From the NCBI GenBank assembly GCA_020086605.1, contig JACBWW010000028.1, positions 7,444,573 to 7,508,572 on the forward strand: a DNA stretch of 64,000 nucleotides, in the 5' to 3' direction. The position numbers and the translations under genes were made by a program. Shown here one piece after another: positions 25,101 through 40,100 of the stretch (positions are counted from its first letter, which is position 1; every line of letters starts with the position of its first letter). Under the pieces are notes generated by a model, which did not search any database, was not told the origin of the DNA, and was given only the letters and a program-made list of their open reading frames with translations. This DNA comes from Lanius collurio. Taxonomy: Eukaryota; Chordata; Aves; Passeriformes; Laniidae.

Positions 25101-28100
25101 TTGGAGTCTCTCCCTTTAAGTTTCTGTAGAAGTAATCCATTCATTTACCTGAGTAGACTCATGTCAGGGAGTAAGAGTAGCTTAAATAACATTATCTCTT
25201 AGCATTAAGACCTTTCACACTACTTTGATTCCTTTGTCGCATTCTGTCAGTCTGCCAAAGGCTACCCAATAAATCCAACAGAACCAAAAGATACAGAATG
25301 TCATTGTATTTGTGATGGATATTTTCTCATGCATTTTACCGAGCATGTTTGTAGATATTAGGGGAGAAATTGCTCTCCCAACTATTTTGGCTGATCATTT
25401 GCAGTAATACAGCAGTCTAACTGCTGTTGCAAAAATTAATTATTTTTGTTTCACTGCAGTGAAACTGGACCAACAGGGCTTCTAAGGTAACATGGCAATC
25501 TAATATGTATCCTCCATCCACCGAAGGAACATTGCACCAATGCTGAGTCACATTAAACCCTTGGGAAACATACTTTGACTCCAATTTTGCAAATAATTGA
25601 AGATACACCTAACATCTCTGATTATTCAACAGGCCTTTCTTTCTTTCTACATAACTGATCTGCAATCTGTGGACTGGACGATTGGTTTGTCACAACTTAT
25701 TGTGGCTTCTGAATTTCTAGAGCAGTTATCATGTGGACCAAGTAGCATGGTGGTTCTGAGGAAGTTTTGTAGAAGAATTTGTGTGGTTGCAGGGATTTAA
25801 AGACAGTAACCACCCTATAGTTTTGGAATTTTGGTCTCTCTTGTGTGTGCCTGAGAAGTGTTTGTGTCTGGTTCAGTACTGGGCTTGTCAAAGACAGAAG
25901 TTGTTCCTTGAGGGTCGCTTTCCACACTGTGGCCTATTAGCACTTCTCTCTCACATTGTTTTGGTTCAGTGCTTCTTACTCAAACTAGTTTTGAAGGGAA
26001 CAGAGAAAAATTGCTATTTTAGATTAATGTATTTAATCTTTTTTCTCATGAAAAATTCCTGTAATGTGGTTCTGTGTAACTTCCCAGGGAGCCTGAATTT
26101 TTCAGGTCCTGGTAAAGGTTAGTGTCAAACAAGAAAGTTTGAAGTTCAGAGAAGTTTATGCAATATGAGGAACTTGACACACATATCTGCCAGAAAATTT
26201 TGCTTTCCCAGAAACCATTCAGATCAGAAGAAGTGAAGTTTCTCTGACTTTAAAATGTATTGATGAATAATGTGCTTCTGAACTACATTAGAATGGAGCT
26301 TAGTCCACTGCCTTGGTTTATGTATTTCATTGCACTTTCCCTTAACCACGACTAATCTTTATTTTAATTTGCTTAGATTCAATGTATGATCTCACTGTAA
26401 GTGCAGGACTTGGCTTTGAAAATACTTGGTATGACAACTGTTCTTTATTTGGAAACTAGAGACAACTTCTCTCTTTTTTTTTCTTTTAGCCATTATTTTA
26501 AGAGGCTTGGTAGTACTACCAAATATATGAGATTTTTTTTTTTTCATTTCAATGGTTCCAGTGTCACAAAGTTCTTTTTCCTTGCCCTGACATTGCAAAC
26601 CCAGTTCTTTTATGTGCATCTACTGCTAACAGTTGTGGTAAGAGTCGCTCATTTCTTAAGTGGTCTTAATCTAATTTTTTATTGTTGTTGTTCCTGACTT
26701 TTGTGCTCTTTTTACAAAGCATTTATGAATATTGACTCACTCATAAGAATGTGAGGAGTGCTTTAATTTACTTGTGATTTGATAAACAGTATTTTACAAA
26801 GGGAAGGGAAAGGGAAGGTCAGCTAAGATTCTTCTGATAGTTAGAAAACACCTATACTAGTAACTTAGCTGCTGTGTGGAGCTATAATTATCAGAAATAT
26901 AAGGCCAAATCCTTATGTAGTTTTTCTTTATGTGAAGGAGGCATAGGAAGGTTGGCTGAAGGATAGACATGGTGAAACTGTATCAGCTGGTAGGAATATA
27001 CCCCAATATCTACTGTCAGTGTCACGTGTTCCATGGCTGAGTCTCCTCACACCTGTGCTGCTGTTCTCAGGCCATCCTGGAGAAGTGAGCAGGTTGGCAC
27101 AGGTTAGCTCAGTGTTCCCACACACAGCTGTCAGCAGGATTAGCATTTGGGGATGCCTGAGCTCTCTGCCATCTGGAAGCAGCGAGGTGGGAGATTTAGG
27201 AGCAGTAGAAGTTAGTAGGGAAGACAGAAAGAATAGAGCAGGCTCATAGGTTTGACTGCAAAGTACGAACTGACTTATGGATGAGGTAAAGGGGGAGTAC
27301 GAGTAATAAGTAGAAAGGGCAGCAGCAAAGCAGCTAAGCATGCTGACAGGTGTAAGTACGTGGTAGAGCCTGTGTTATAAGTTTTTTTTAAAGGATTTTT
27401 GTACAGTAGAGGTATGAGACAGGCCTCCTTGATCAGTTGGTGGCATTGCTCTGTAAGAATAGCAGTCTGCTCAAGGCAGTGAGAAACACCACTCAGGCTT
27501 CAAGCTCAAGCAGCTATATCTTAAAAACAATTCTGTATTATATAGTGCTATTCACTTGGGAGTGTCCATGTGAAGCTGCTTTCTTGAAATGCAGGTATGA
27601 TTGAATCTGACAATTTTGCCTCACCCAGTTTCTCATCCCACTCATTTCTGGTATTCTCGGGCCACTCTTGGACCCAAGGATTTGAGTAACAGAAATATAG
27701 AAAGACTGAATAAGATGTTTTCAGGGTTTGCAGACTTTTGGAATACAAACTCCCCCGTGTTTGCAGGGAGCACCTTGAGTTGGTAGTCTCTCTCTCTGCT
27801 TAAAATCTCAAACAACACAAAGCTGCTTATTTGGGTTTTTCAAGCAGATTGGATTCCACCTAAATCTCATGAATTGCCTATTTAATTGTAGTTTCTGTTA
27901 ACGGAAAATAAAACTGATGATGTGTGGTCAGGCAGAGTTGATCCAAGAGTGAAGCTATGGGGAAATAATAGGGTTTTTTTACTTATTGTCTTTGTGTATA
28001 GTTGAAAGGATTACAGCATTAATACAATGTGACTTAGGAAGTAGGAATTGAGTGTCCTTGTGATGGGGAGTGCTACGGGAGGTGAGGAAGGCTTAGATAT

Positions 28101-31100
28101 GGAAATAGCTGCCCTATGTAAATATAAGGTGTCTTGAGAATCCTGGCATTTGTCCTGTGACATAAGCTCTAGTTTAGCTGTCAGGTAGGATAACACCTCA
28201 TTAGGCTTCAATTAAGGTGTTGGGAGTGTTATCTCCTGATCTTATTCATCAGAGCATAATAAAAGCAAAATATCTTTTTGTGCCCTTCCTAAAGGAAGAT
28301 TAAATCAGTTTGAGAAGCTCTGTTAGCAAGACTTTTCTCTTAGTAAGAAAGAAGCCTGTTCATAGTGAAGACTGTGTTGCATGATGGCTGTGGTGTGCTG
28401 TAAATTGCGGAAATTAGACATTATAGTGGAAAGCTTCTGTAAATTGGGTCATTCAGGCCAAGCATTAAATTAGTGGGCAACATGGTTTGGCTTTCCTCTT
28501 TAATCCTAAGCGCATCCTATAGTTCTTCTGAGGCTTCAGGTTTCTGCAGGCAGGAGTGTGTATATATTTGTCATGTAATTTTAAAGCATCATCTTTCTTC
28601 ACACCCTATTATTAGCAGCAGCTCTTTTTCTCTAAATTTTCTGAGTTGTCATTTTGTTGGAAAATTATGGAAAGGTAAGTCAGGGGCAGGCTCTAATGGC
28701 ATATTGCTTAGCCTTCAGATTCTGGGTCCATAACATACATTTCTGAAGTAGTGGCATGTGGTGTGAATGTGCTGTGGCGGTGGTGCTGCTTTTGTAAAAT
28801 AAAATTTTATTTTGTAAAATAAAACCACTGTTTTTTGTGCTTGGAGAGAAACTTTTGTTGTGAAAATTCTGCCTGAGGACTCTCACAGAAGAGGAGGGTG
28901 AGAGGCAAGATAGGACCCATCTTCCTCTTGCAATATTGAACCACAAATTATCTGCTAAGCACCAAGTGCTGTCATGCAAGATGTTTTTCTCCTGGTTTGC
29001 CAATCAAATTAATTTCCATTAGTCATCTGAGTCTGAGTACTGAACATGGAATGCATTTTTCCTAAAGGAGGCATTCTCTTCAGAACGGAAGCTAGAGCTA
29101 CAAATTTTATGAGTGCTGAAATATCCATGGCAGTATTTCAATTTTCCGCTCTTCATTGCTGAAATTCCAGTGCTGGAGCTCAGAGTACAGCTCAGATATA
29201 TACTACTGTCAAGTCAGTAGATGAAGATTTTTTCAGGATCTCAATAGAAATGTATGTTACAATTTAGTTCTTTAATATATGCTGTATTGTCAACATGTTA
29301 CGGTGGCATTTGACATTACTGTGAATCCTGTAATACACACTTCTAGCTTTTTTTTTATTTATTTATTTATTTGTTTGTCTATTTATTTTCCCCTTGCAGT
29401 TCAGATGGAGAAAATGGAACTGATGAAAAAAGAAAGGCTGGAAAATCACCCACTATGTTGCTGCAGACCCCTACCAGTGAAATGGAGTATTTTGATGACC
29501 GGAAAAAAGTTGATGTTGCTAGGTAATGTCAGAAATACTGTCAGTTTTCTTCTAGTAAGATAATTAGAATGGCTGCAGCACACTTCAAAAGCTAGACTGA
29601 GTAGCAATATTTATCAAGTATCCTAGCTAAGGGTTAGATTGCATGCTATGCAAGTGAATTGGAATCAAGGCACCTTCCATGGTTGCTCTGTTACCCACCG
29701 CAAGCAGTCACAGTAGAATTTAGACTTTGAGCTGGCTTAGTTTCCCTCTTCTAGGAAAAAATATATTACACTGTTTGGTGCCACTGCTAGTTACATTGCT
29801 GTCACAATCAATTTGACAGGCAGTCAAACTGAGCTGTAGTTTTAGTCCTGGCCTGTTTCCAGAACTCTTTCATGCTGGAGTATTGATTTTTCATGGTAAA
29901 ACTATGACATAAGTTTTCATTTTGTACTCTGTGTTGTATCAGATTTTTGTAATGTCCCTACAAAGACACTCATTCTTCTTTTGATGGAGAACTGGAATGC
30001 ATTTTAAGTGCTTATAAAAAAGGCTAAAATCACGCTTGGATGGCTTGCACACGACCTTTGCATTCTTTTCACTTTGTCAACTGAACAGTCAGTGCAAAAG
30101 TCAGTTGTCAGCCTGACACTGTTGTTTTGGTCACAAGACAAATATTTAAAAAAACCTCACTCAATTTCATTAAGCACCTTTGAGGAAAAGGTATTTGAAG
30201 GAATACATTATCATTTTTTTTTTTTCCCAAAGGTTACAGTCTTACTTCTCATACTGTAATTGACTACTTTTGGTGAAGGCTAAACATAAGATTTTTTTCA
30301 GGCTTACTGTTTGTTTCAGTTTCACCTGTGCTCTACATAAGCACACAAATACATGTACTCACATATTTTTGAGTTTTATGAGAGACTTTCTGAGATATGC
30401 AGCCAGTTCCTCTCCTGTCAAAGTCAGTGTCTAAGTCAGATTGCTATGGAATCTATTTCCAGCTGTGTCTCCGTAACACTCAGGGTTTCTCTTCCTGTCA
30501 CTCTTAGGGTATGTACTGGAAGCCCTGAACCTCTCAAGCTTAGGGAAGTAAAGGAGACTTGTTGTGCAGGATATGGTGCAGTAATGGAAAATTTCACAGC
30601 ATGTTTACTTTCCTACTGTATCTTTAGCACAACGTGTTTTTCAGGTCATTCAGTATGAGTCCTGTGATATGTTTTTTTCTTCGGCTGTTCAGTTTGCATC
30701 TGAGGGCCTCTGAAAAAGAGTTACCTGATTTTTATAGTATGTTACTATGCATTTGTTCTGTGCCACATAGCTCTCAGAGAGAATGGTCTCCTCTTTCTGA
30801 TTCATGAGACAGTTGTCCCTCCTCTCTGTTTGTTTTTATGAACAGTCCTCTTGTGTGGAACAGGCATCCCAGTCATCCACAGAGAATTTGATCTATATTT
30901 GTTCCTTTCTAGAGTTGTTTGAGGTTTGGTTTGGTTTTCCAGTGGAAATGGCTGGAGATGTACAAGTACAGCTGCCTCTACAAGTGGCACTCAGAATTCC
31001 ATTTTATTTCCTGTAGGGTGGCTTTAAGGATTTTGTTACACTACACTACATCGTCCATAGCCATCCTCTGACTTGTGCCCCTGTTCTTCTCTGTTGCACT

Positions 31101-34100
31101 TTTCAAATGAGCTCACATCTCGTGTTACAAGTTCATAGCTTTCTGTACACTGCCTTCCACCTCAGCTACTTTTATCTTGCATTAGTAAGGAATGTGCTTG
31201 TTTAGTAGTAGTATTTCACATGTTGCCCAGAAATGACTATGAAGCTAAGCATTATGCTTCATTAAGCTGTAAAAATGTTTTGAACTTTTTCTGCTTCATA
31301 CCAACTAGTCAATTGCTTAGAACACCCCTTCTAAATTGTAAGAAGACAGTCAGCAGATCAACATAGTTTAAGAAAAATATTCTTCTTTATCTCTGCATAA
31401 GTCTTGATGAATTTGATAAGTTATCTAAAGGATTAATATGTTCCATAGAAAAGCACATCCTGTTGGTAACTTACCAGTGAGACCAGTGTGAGGCCAGGCT
31501 TACATCAAATGCTTTAAATCTTCAGGACCAAGAGCAGCACAGATAGTCCAGTCCTAACAATTAAGAGTGACTCCAAGGCTGAAAGGAAAAAACGTGCCTC
31601 AAATCAGGTAAGGCAGAGACTCTACTGTTTTACTTACATATAGTTAAATACATAACTACCATGGGAGGGCTTTTGTTTAGCAATACTATAGTTCATGGCT
31701 GTAAAAGGACAGAGGTTACTTTTTCATCGGTGTATTAGAGTCTGGGTAAAGCACAATATAGGCTTAATAGACACACAGGAGAAAATGAGAGTTTTTTGTA
31801 GAACAAGTGGGCAAGGTGTGGGGAGGACAGGAGCAGGTCACTTGACAGTTGTCAGACTGTCTAATAAAGTGTGTGTGTTTTTGGTGTGGGGCTTTTTGTT
31901 TTTCAGCTGAAGGCGAATGCACACTTTCATAAGCTGTTTCTAGATGTTCCTGTTGATGAGCCACTGAAACAAAGTAAGTATTAATCCCTGTGTTGTTGTT
32001 TTTGTCTATGGATCCTAAATAGTGTTGTTACCCAACAAATGTGGTGATGTACAAGAGGATCTACCTAAATTTTAAAAACCTTTAACTCTAGTTGCTTACA
32101 GCTCTTGGGCCTTGATCTACATGCAATGGCCAGCTTGCTGTAATCTTGGAAAACTTAAATCTCTTCATGTTTGGTATATTTGGAAATTGTAGCCCATTTT
32201 CCCATTCCTAGAGAGTAGCCTAATGCAATATTTTTTGGCATTGAATCTTCCTTGCTAAAGGCACTACTCAAGACAGCATTGGTCAGGTGGTTGTCTTAAG
32301 TTTTTGCTGTTGGTGTTGTTTGAATATTTGAAAACACTAATAGGAAAAAGAATATTTAAATGTTTAAATATTTTACTCTTATCTGTGGTGCTTATAACAA
32401 GGGACTTCTACATAGACATGTATAGCAAGCAAGGAAGGTGGTTCATGAGTAAGAAATGGTTTGCTTGGTGTCTGTGAAGTAAAAACATATTACTTTACAT
32501 GTGTTGTACCTCTTTTGGACATCTAATTTAGATCATGGCCATGGAGCTAGGAGTTTCAAGATAAAACCTCTTGTTAAACTCTACATTTACATAATACACC
32601 TTCCTAGAAGTTAGTAAAAAGTTTATAGGAAGCTAGGTTGTATTCTCGCAGAAAAGATTTTGACCATGTTACTATTAATTTTATTCATTTCAGTTGCTGT
32701 CCTTCAAATATTTTGAGTCTAAACTTAGGCCCATGACATCTTCTGAACTTGTCATTATGAGTTAAACTTACTGAAAATTTCAAGGTTTGCCAATCTTAAT
32801 CAAAAGGTGTAAACCTAAACATATCATGGCTTTAGAAAAAAAAAAAAACAAAATCAGAAGCTAAATTGGCTTGTCTTGTAATTACATGAAAGACTATAGA
32901 ATATCTATTTGTTTCAGGCTTTACCTGTGCTCTGCAGAAAGAAATTCTGTACCAAGGAAAGTTATTCCTTTCTGAAAACTGGATTTGCTTCCATTCCAAG
33001 GTTTTTGGTAAAGACACTAAGGTTAGTAAAATCTTCATGTACAGAACTGTACAATTTGTTGGCTACCAGAAGTTCAAATTACTGTGCAAGGCTAGAATAC
33101 TAATACTTCTAAGTTTTATCTAATACAGTCACTATTCATAAGTGATGCTCGAAATTCACTTTAGAACTGAGAACTATTATCATTGTTAGAGATTGAATCT
33201 CTTGCTTGAGGAGTTCATGTCTGAAAGAAACGGATGAAAGAAAAGGATCTGACAAGCAACAGTGAGGGCATTGTCAAACCCATGTAGCACAACCTGCAAA
33301 AATGTTTCTTTTGGAGTAAGTACTTAAAAGAGGAGGAGGAGGAGCAGGAGGAATGAAGGCTGAAAAGGGTTAAGGACTCCCAAGACTATAGTTGGGGAAC
33401 TGGAAAGAAGGATCAAGCATATTAAGGCAGTTAAAGAGGAAGAACTAAAACTGGCTTCTGCCTTGAGTAGCAAAGCTCTCTGAAGGATTCTTCTAGCAGT
33501 CCCATTTTGCATAAACAGAGCACAGAATTAAGAAAAAGGTTGACAAGGTTTTTACTTGTGAGGCTAGTAAGCAGATCAGAAATGAGATGTGAACTGTTGG
33601 GAAGATCATAAATTAGTCTTTCTTGGTGATCTACCTAAAGCTTAGCACTCCTGTGGTAAATGATATACATGCAGAAAAAACTAAGACTTTGGAAAAAGAT
33701 TTGGATCTGTTGATTTGGGGCTTTTGAAGTGCACTTTGTTTACATAAACTCTGATTTGGTTTTGACCTCTTTTGGAGAAACAGATCAATTTGCTTCAAGG
33801 ATTTCTTTGGCTTCTTTCTTTCCAGTACATCCTTGAACAAAATTCCTGGTTAGATTTAGTGAAGTGAATGCTGAAATCAGTTTAGGAGTTGAGATTATCT
33901 CCTATCTCTGTGGTCAACTATTTTGATGGACTATCATCTGTTTTTAAGGGGCTTTTTATAAGGTGTAATAGGTTTAAAGAATACTTAAAATTATTAACAG
34001 CACGTTGTCCATGGCAACCTTATGGGTTATTATATGTCACCACTTAGCCCAAGATGGTTGGTGATTTCTGGTTAATGGATTCTGTTAGTCACAGACAGTA

Positions 34101-37100
34101 CATTAATGTGGGTGGTGTATACGTTGGTGAAAGCTATGTGACACAAAAGCAAAAAACAACTGGTTGAATACTGTCATTCAATATTAGTGATCTTGGCAAT
34201 TATTAAAATTGAAGCTGCTGTACTAGCAAATCTTCTCCAGTCACCATGAAAAAATGTAACTGCTTCAAACTGTGGAGCAGCTTTCTAATGCCACCTAGGC
34301 TAACTGTATACAAGAATATGATAGAACTTTACTGAGTAGAAAAACATGGAAAAAGAGATGCAGAAAGATGATGATGTAGTACTAGGAAATTATCTTTGTC
34401 AACATGCTTATAAATGCAGGAGTATGCACATACTTATGTGTATGTGAAAAAGTGAAAATATTTTACAAAATCAGGTAGAATAAACCCTGTAAATGTGATT
34501 GTAGCAATATTGCACATTATTCAGTTCTGGGTCTTATTTTCCAAAAACATTGTGAAGAACATTAAGAGTGAAGGGAATAGTGCTTATCATTTATTTACGG
34601 CTTTATTCAGCTTTTAGGAGTACCATCAAGAAAGAAGCTGGAAAATCAGGGATATGGTGGAAAACTGTGTAGTAGGAGGGGAAGGAGGAAATCAAGCTGG
34701 ACAGGAAGAGGAGCATTCTTAGCACTGACAAAGCTTCCAAAGCTTCTATTGCTTAGAATTTGTAAAACAATTTAAGCTTAAGGATAAAGTGTTTTATTGT
34801 GAGAAACAGCAGATCTACACATTCCAGTAAATTTTTGACAAGAATTCTACCTGCAGATTTTTTTTTTTTACTGAAAGCTTTCATGCAGTGAACAGCTGTG
34901 CAATTCAGGAGTTTTGAGTATGCAGTAGAGACACTGTATATTGGAAAATAAAAGATTGCTCCTACAGGATTGAATAGGCATTGAAAGACATCACTTTCTT
35001 TCCAGGTGGCACAAATTTGGCTACATATTTTGGCCTTGGGTCTTTCTTGGATTTAGATATTATTTTACCCTTTTAAATTACTTTCTAAGTTGCCTGCAGG
35101 TAAACCTTTTATTCCAAAATACTTATTATTCCAGATAGCAGTAGCTGTGATCAAATAATGATTCTACCCTTTCAATATAATGCTGTGGGAACAGAGAAAT
35201 AAGCTAGTGCTGAAGCCCACCGGAGGACACTTTATTTTTGATTACACTAATGTTATTCATCAAAACTACACACAGTAGAATGCCATTAGCATCTCTGATT
35301 TAAAGTTCTTTGAGGTGTATTGTGAACTGAATCAACTAGAAAAATTGTAATCTGCTTTTTTGTAGCTTGTAGCAGGATTTCTGTTCAAACAGTATTTGTC
35401 AGACTTGCAACCAGACTGTTATACACAAAGATTTTTTTTTTTTTTTAACCTGGAACAATTTCTCATTTCATGATTTCCTGTTACAGTTCTGAACAAAAGT
35501 TAACAAGAAACGGCACAGAGTAAGTTCATTCTCCTCCAATGACATGTTTTAAATCAGATTGCTAACTGAACAATTTATGGATACTTTTAAACTTGCTTCC
35601 AAATTTCTCAAATAGTTGTGACAACCTGTGCCAAAGGTATTTTTAACAGGATCTGTTTCTTAATTGTGTATATCCAGGATTATTATATTTGCCTAACTTG
35701 CTAAACCGCTAGGCTTTTCAACTGACAGTCTACAAACAGGTTTTTTTTCATTTGTTAAATGGGGTTTACAGGAAGAGCCCATGCAGAATATCTGAACTGA
35801 AATACTCTGAAACTTAGCAGATATTAAGCTAATGGGGTTGGATGTAAACACAAAGGAAGAAGGAAAATTGAGAACTTTTTGATGTAAGTGTAGTCTGCCC
35901 AGCTGGCACACTCAGGAATCAGTTGAAGTCAGTAGGTTTGTCAGTATTGAGTCTTTCAACACTGCTGAAGAACGAGCTGTTTACACACCTGCTTGTTGCA
36001 GATCTGTAAGTGATGAGAAGACTTTTATGCTCATTATTCAAAAAGCTTGTCTTGTTTGATGTGTTCTGAAATATTTGGTTTCTAAACAAAGAAGCATAAT
36101 TGTAAGATTGGTTTGTTTTGCTGATCTACAGTGCACTAAGCCTATAGTTTTCTGAGAGCCAGAAAGGTTCAGGAAAGGAGGACACAAACAAAAGCCTGGA
36201 TTAGCATTTTATAAAAGCAGAATTAAAAGTAGCTAGGTATGCTTTCAGATTATTACAATTCCTTATTTCACGTGAAATAATAGTAATCAGAAATGTAGTG
36301 GAGACATCTTTAAAAGGTGAGTGTTGAAGGTCTGGCTTATCCCAGTAGGTGGGCTGGCCCCTCAGGAGAGAGCGTGATGCAGATTTGTACGCGAGTATGG
36401 GATTTGAGCACTATGTTGATCTCGTTTCAGATCAGTATACCTGTGCTGTCAGTGACGCTTCTGAAGAAAACCAAAACTGCCCTTCTTGTGCCAAATGCTC
36501 TGATCATAGCGACAGTGACAGATAGGGTAAGTACTGGTAGAGGATAATGACATTTCTGTGAGAAAATAAAAAACAGAATCAATTTGCCACCTGCTCTCTG
36601 TAGTCTTTCATTCCCTGTTTTCCATAATTGCATAGCACAAGGGGAACTGAAAAAGCTGGGCCAGGAGGTACATGTACAGAGGATTACCTGCTTTGTTGGC
36701 ATCTCTGTCAGTGTTCTTCCATTTTCTTGTGTCTCTTACCTGACCAGTCATACCTTAGACACACAAAAACCTATTATTTACAGTGATACTCAGGAATAGT
36801 AATTGCATCAATCAGTAGGAAATGTGATTATCCTAAGAGCAGCTTCAGAAACAACCCATTTTTATTGCATGAGTATTTTATGGGTGCAGGAGACTGTACA
36901 TAAAAGCAAGTTTGAGGTTTTGTTTGTTTGAGGTTTTTTTCAGGGGTAGGTTAAACATAGCATGACAAGTATTTTTAAAAGAAAGAGCAGATCTGGACTA
37001 TGCTATTGTTCCTGCAGCAGATCATGGTAACTTTTGTGTCTATTCTGTGTTTGAGTGATTAACCTCAAGATGCAGGCTTAGAAGGACCGCAGGTTTCTCC

Positions 37101-40100
37101 TGCCATACTAAAGTTCTTGCAAATAGTTGCTTGATCAGCAAAATCACCTGTCGGTTTTCTTTAGATAAAAGGAAGCTTGTGCTGTATGTCTTTTGTCAAA
37201 CAGTTGTGGAACTTTTGTTTTTTAGTACATGTTTGTCTCACTACTCTCCAGAGATACCACCTACAAGCTATTAAAATCCATCTGTAGACATCTTGAGGTA
37301 AGTACTAGGGTCAGTGAAGATGGTATGTAGCTTTGTGTTCATTATTGCTGCTATCCTGCTGTGAAATGCTAGGTACTTTCTGCTTGTGTTCCTTGTTAAC
37401 AGTGCTGCTTTTTTTCAGGATGCAAGCATGGGCAACAGTCCAAATCCCTCTTCTGCAGAAAACAGCTTCAGGGCTGATCGCCCTAGGACTCTGCCCCTGG
37501 TAAATGGTTTAGAAGTTTTTTTCTTTTGTTGCATGGCATCTTTCATTGCAAGTGCTACTTCTAATGCTTGAAGAAAGGAAACTGAAGGAAATTGTGACAT
37601 CTGTTTCTAAAAGTTCCATGAGTTTTTAACACTAGAAAATAGTGGGAATAATTGGCATGATTATCTGGTGACATGCAGTTTATATACATGCATATGCTTG
37701 GGATTTATTCAAGGTCTGTATGTTCTTCAGGTCTGTCTAGCAGCCAGGTTTCACTGTACTGACCTAAAGTTGCTTTGTCTTCTGCCATGAGCAGTGTTTG
37801 AAGTGTTTCCAGTAGCAAACCTTCCTCTGTAAGCTGGTTCACTCATCTGAAAGAGCTGTGAAGCCACATGTCATGACCAGTGTCAAGTGCTTGTCCTGGA
37901 CTTTACAATTTGTCTAACTTAACAGCCTTTCTTATAGACAAGGCAGGGGATGAAGCTTGAATTCTGGTGATCTTGTGAAGCTTATTTTTTAACATGGTCT
38001 CAACATTTTGATATCAGAGATTGTTCTTGGTTAAATAGTTCTAACGCTTTGATATTTGGTTCAGATTCTAGAGGAAGATCAGAGGAAATTAGATTGTTCA
38101 GATTTAGAACAGGGCTGAGCCTTTTTGTTATTCATTCTCCACATAAGGATTTCAATGAAGATTATTCTGATCTGGATGGAATAGTGCAGCAGCGAAGACA
38201 AGAGATGGAAGAGTCCAGCAGCACAGGCTCACAGACACCAGAGCTGGAATGCTTCCAAGGTGAGTGGGATCATGGAGCCCCAAGAGAAGGAAAATGGACT
38301 AGCTCCGTTTTGCTTCTGTATCCCCTTCTGATGCAGAATCTAGATTCTTCACAGTCCTGGAAAAGAACGTGGACTTGGAGTTCTTCCTCAAGGCCCCAGT
38401 ACCTACATATCTGTTACTATATCTCTCTGCAATCCTGATTCAGGCAATGACTTGGTCTTCAGCAGATCTAAAGTGTTGCTACTGGTTCCAGTTGCCTAGC
38501 TGTGCAAGGAGAGATAGAATGTAGGAGCTGTTCATGCTTTAAAACACAAAAGAAAAACAAAGAATCACAACCCATTCTAAAGTGGTTCAAGTCCCAGTGT
38601 AACTTCTGATCTATACAAATAACATTCTATACCATGGTGGCTTTTGCTCATCAAGAAGGTTATTTTTGACATATGCTTTTGTGGGGTTTTTTAAACACTT
38701 ATTTTATATTTGCAGCTGTTAAGACACTTGAAGATACCGTCCAAAGTTGTTCTTTCTTGACAATGCTGTTTGTAATCTATTATCTCAAGTTCTTCACCTA
38801 ATTAGCAACCATTCTGATTGAAACTCACTACATAAAACTTCATGAGTACAGCAATACTTGTTTTATGTAGCTTATGCTGAATATTATGAAAAACTTAGAG
38901 TATTCTGTTGTGCAATTCATATGTATTAAGATACTAGTATGTTGTTATGCTGTTAGTACTCTGGGTTCCATCTTGACTGTAATTTGTGCAAGAAACTGTT
39001 AAAAGAAACTGTCATTTTTTATAGCAGTTTTCTGTCATATTTATTTATGATTAATATTTATGATTAACTCTCCTTTTTGCTCTGTGTCTTGTTCAACAGG
39101 ATGATTTGGGGCTATTTTCTTTCATTGGTATTTGGTATTTACTGTGCTTCTTTAATTGTGGGTCCATCACATGCCACAGAAGTGCTTCTGAATAATGGTT
39201 TAACTTGCTGTCTTGCATTCTGATAGCTCCTAACTACTTCAAACCATTCCATTTTCTTTTTCCACCAATGAAAACCAATATCCAGGTAAAGAACCATCCT
39301 AGGAAAAGGAATTGAAGGTAGGAGTGGAGGGTAGCACTTCTATCACTCATGGATTTTTCTTGTTCGTCATTAGAGCGAGTCCAGGGCAAGCAAGTAGAGC
39401 ATAAAACTTAGTGTGATTAGATTTTTCTGTCCCATTTCTTTCAAGATATCATTGGCATTTTTAAAGAAAGTTAGGAAAGGGAGCTGTAGTGTCGTTTTTA
39501 AAGTAACAAAGCACTATCTCCATTTGATGTTGCTATTAAAGTAATTTGGAATCATTACTCCACCAAACTCAGGCCTTTTGAGAGACAACTTTTGTGACTA
39601 TAATCTTCTGCCTGGAAATTCAACAGTAGCCTTCAACATCTTCATGGGTCTTTCAAAAGATCTGGAAATATAAATGCAACATTTATCTTCTTTCAATCCA
39701 AGTGCTTCTTTTTATTTTGTGTTGATGTGGAATTAGTATGTAAACTGTTTCAAGGATACTAAACCAACTGCTGCTTTTTGCCCAAAAGTACAGAAGTGCA
39801 CCTTTTAAAATTCTCCTCTTAGTCTATTTATTGACAAACATAAGCTATCAACTATTTCCTTTGACTTCATATTTCAACTTTTTAAAAAAGTCTTTCTTTT
39901 GATAGATTATCATGTTGTTGAAACAGAGACTCACTTGAAAGTTTCCAAGCCTGAGGCCAAATCTGTTCGTTCAGATGCACATAGTAAACGTGGGCCTGAT
40001 GGAAAAGCTCGTAACAGTCCTCGAAATGGTAAGAAATCAAGGGCAGATCTTCAGCTGGAATAACTTGAGATACGTTTGTGTAATTATGTCAGTTCACATA

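Larger units (their letters stand above)
16116..29399 (+). other. GRAMD2B: GRAMD2B intron 1, about 13.3 kb
   Basis: The long first intron is AT-rich and holds simple T tracts (19670-19695, 22330-22362, 22390-22402, 23323-23338) and a direct duplication described separately. I found no exon that translates convincingly in it, and no recognisable LINE or LTR. Confidence 0.7.

Noticed and set aside
37500..37569. Extension of GRAMD2B exon 8 past its donor
   Set aside because: The frame continues only 22 codons to a stop, and exon 9 continues the conserved protein exactly from the donor.
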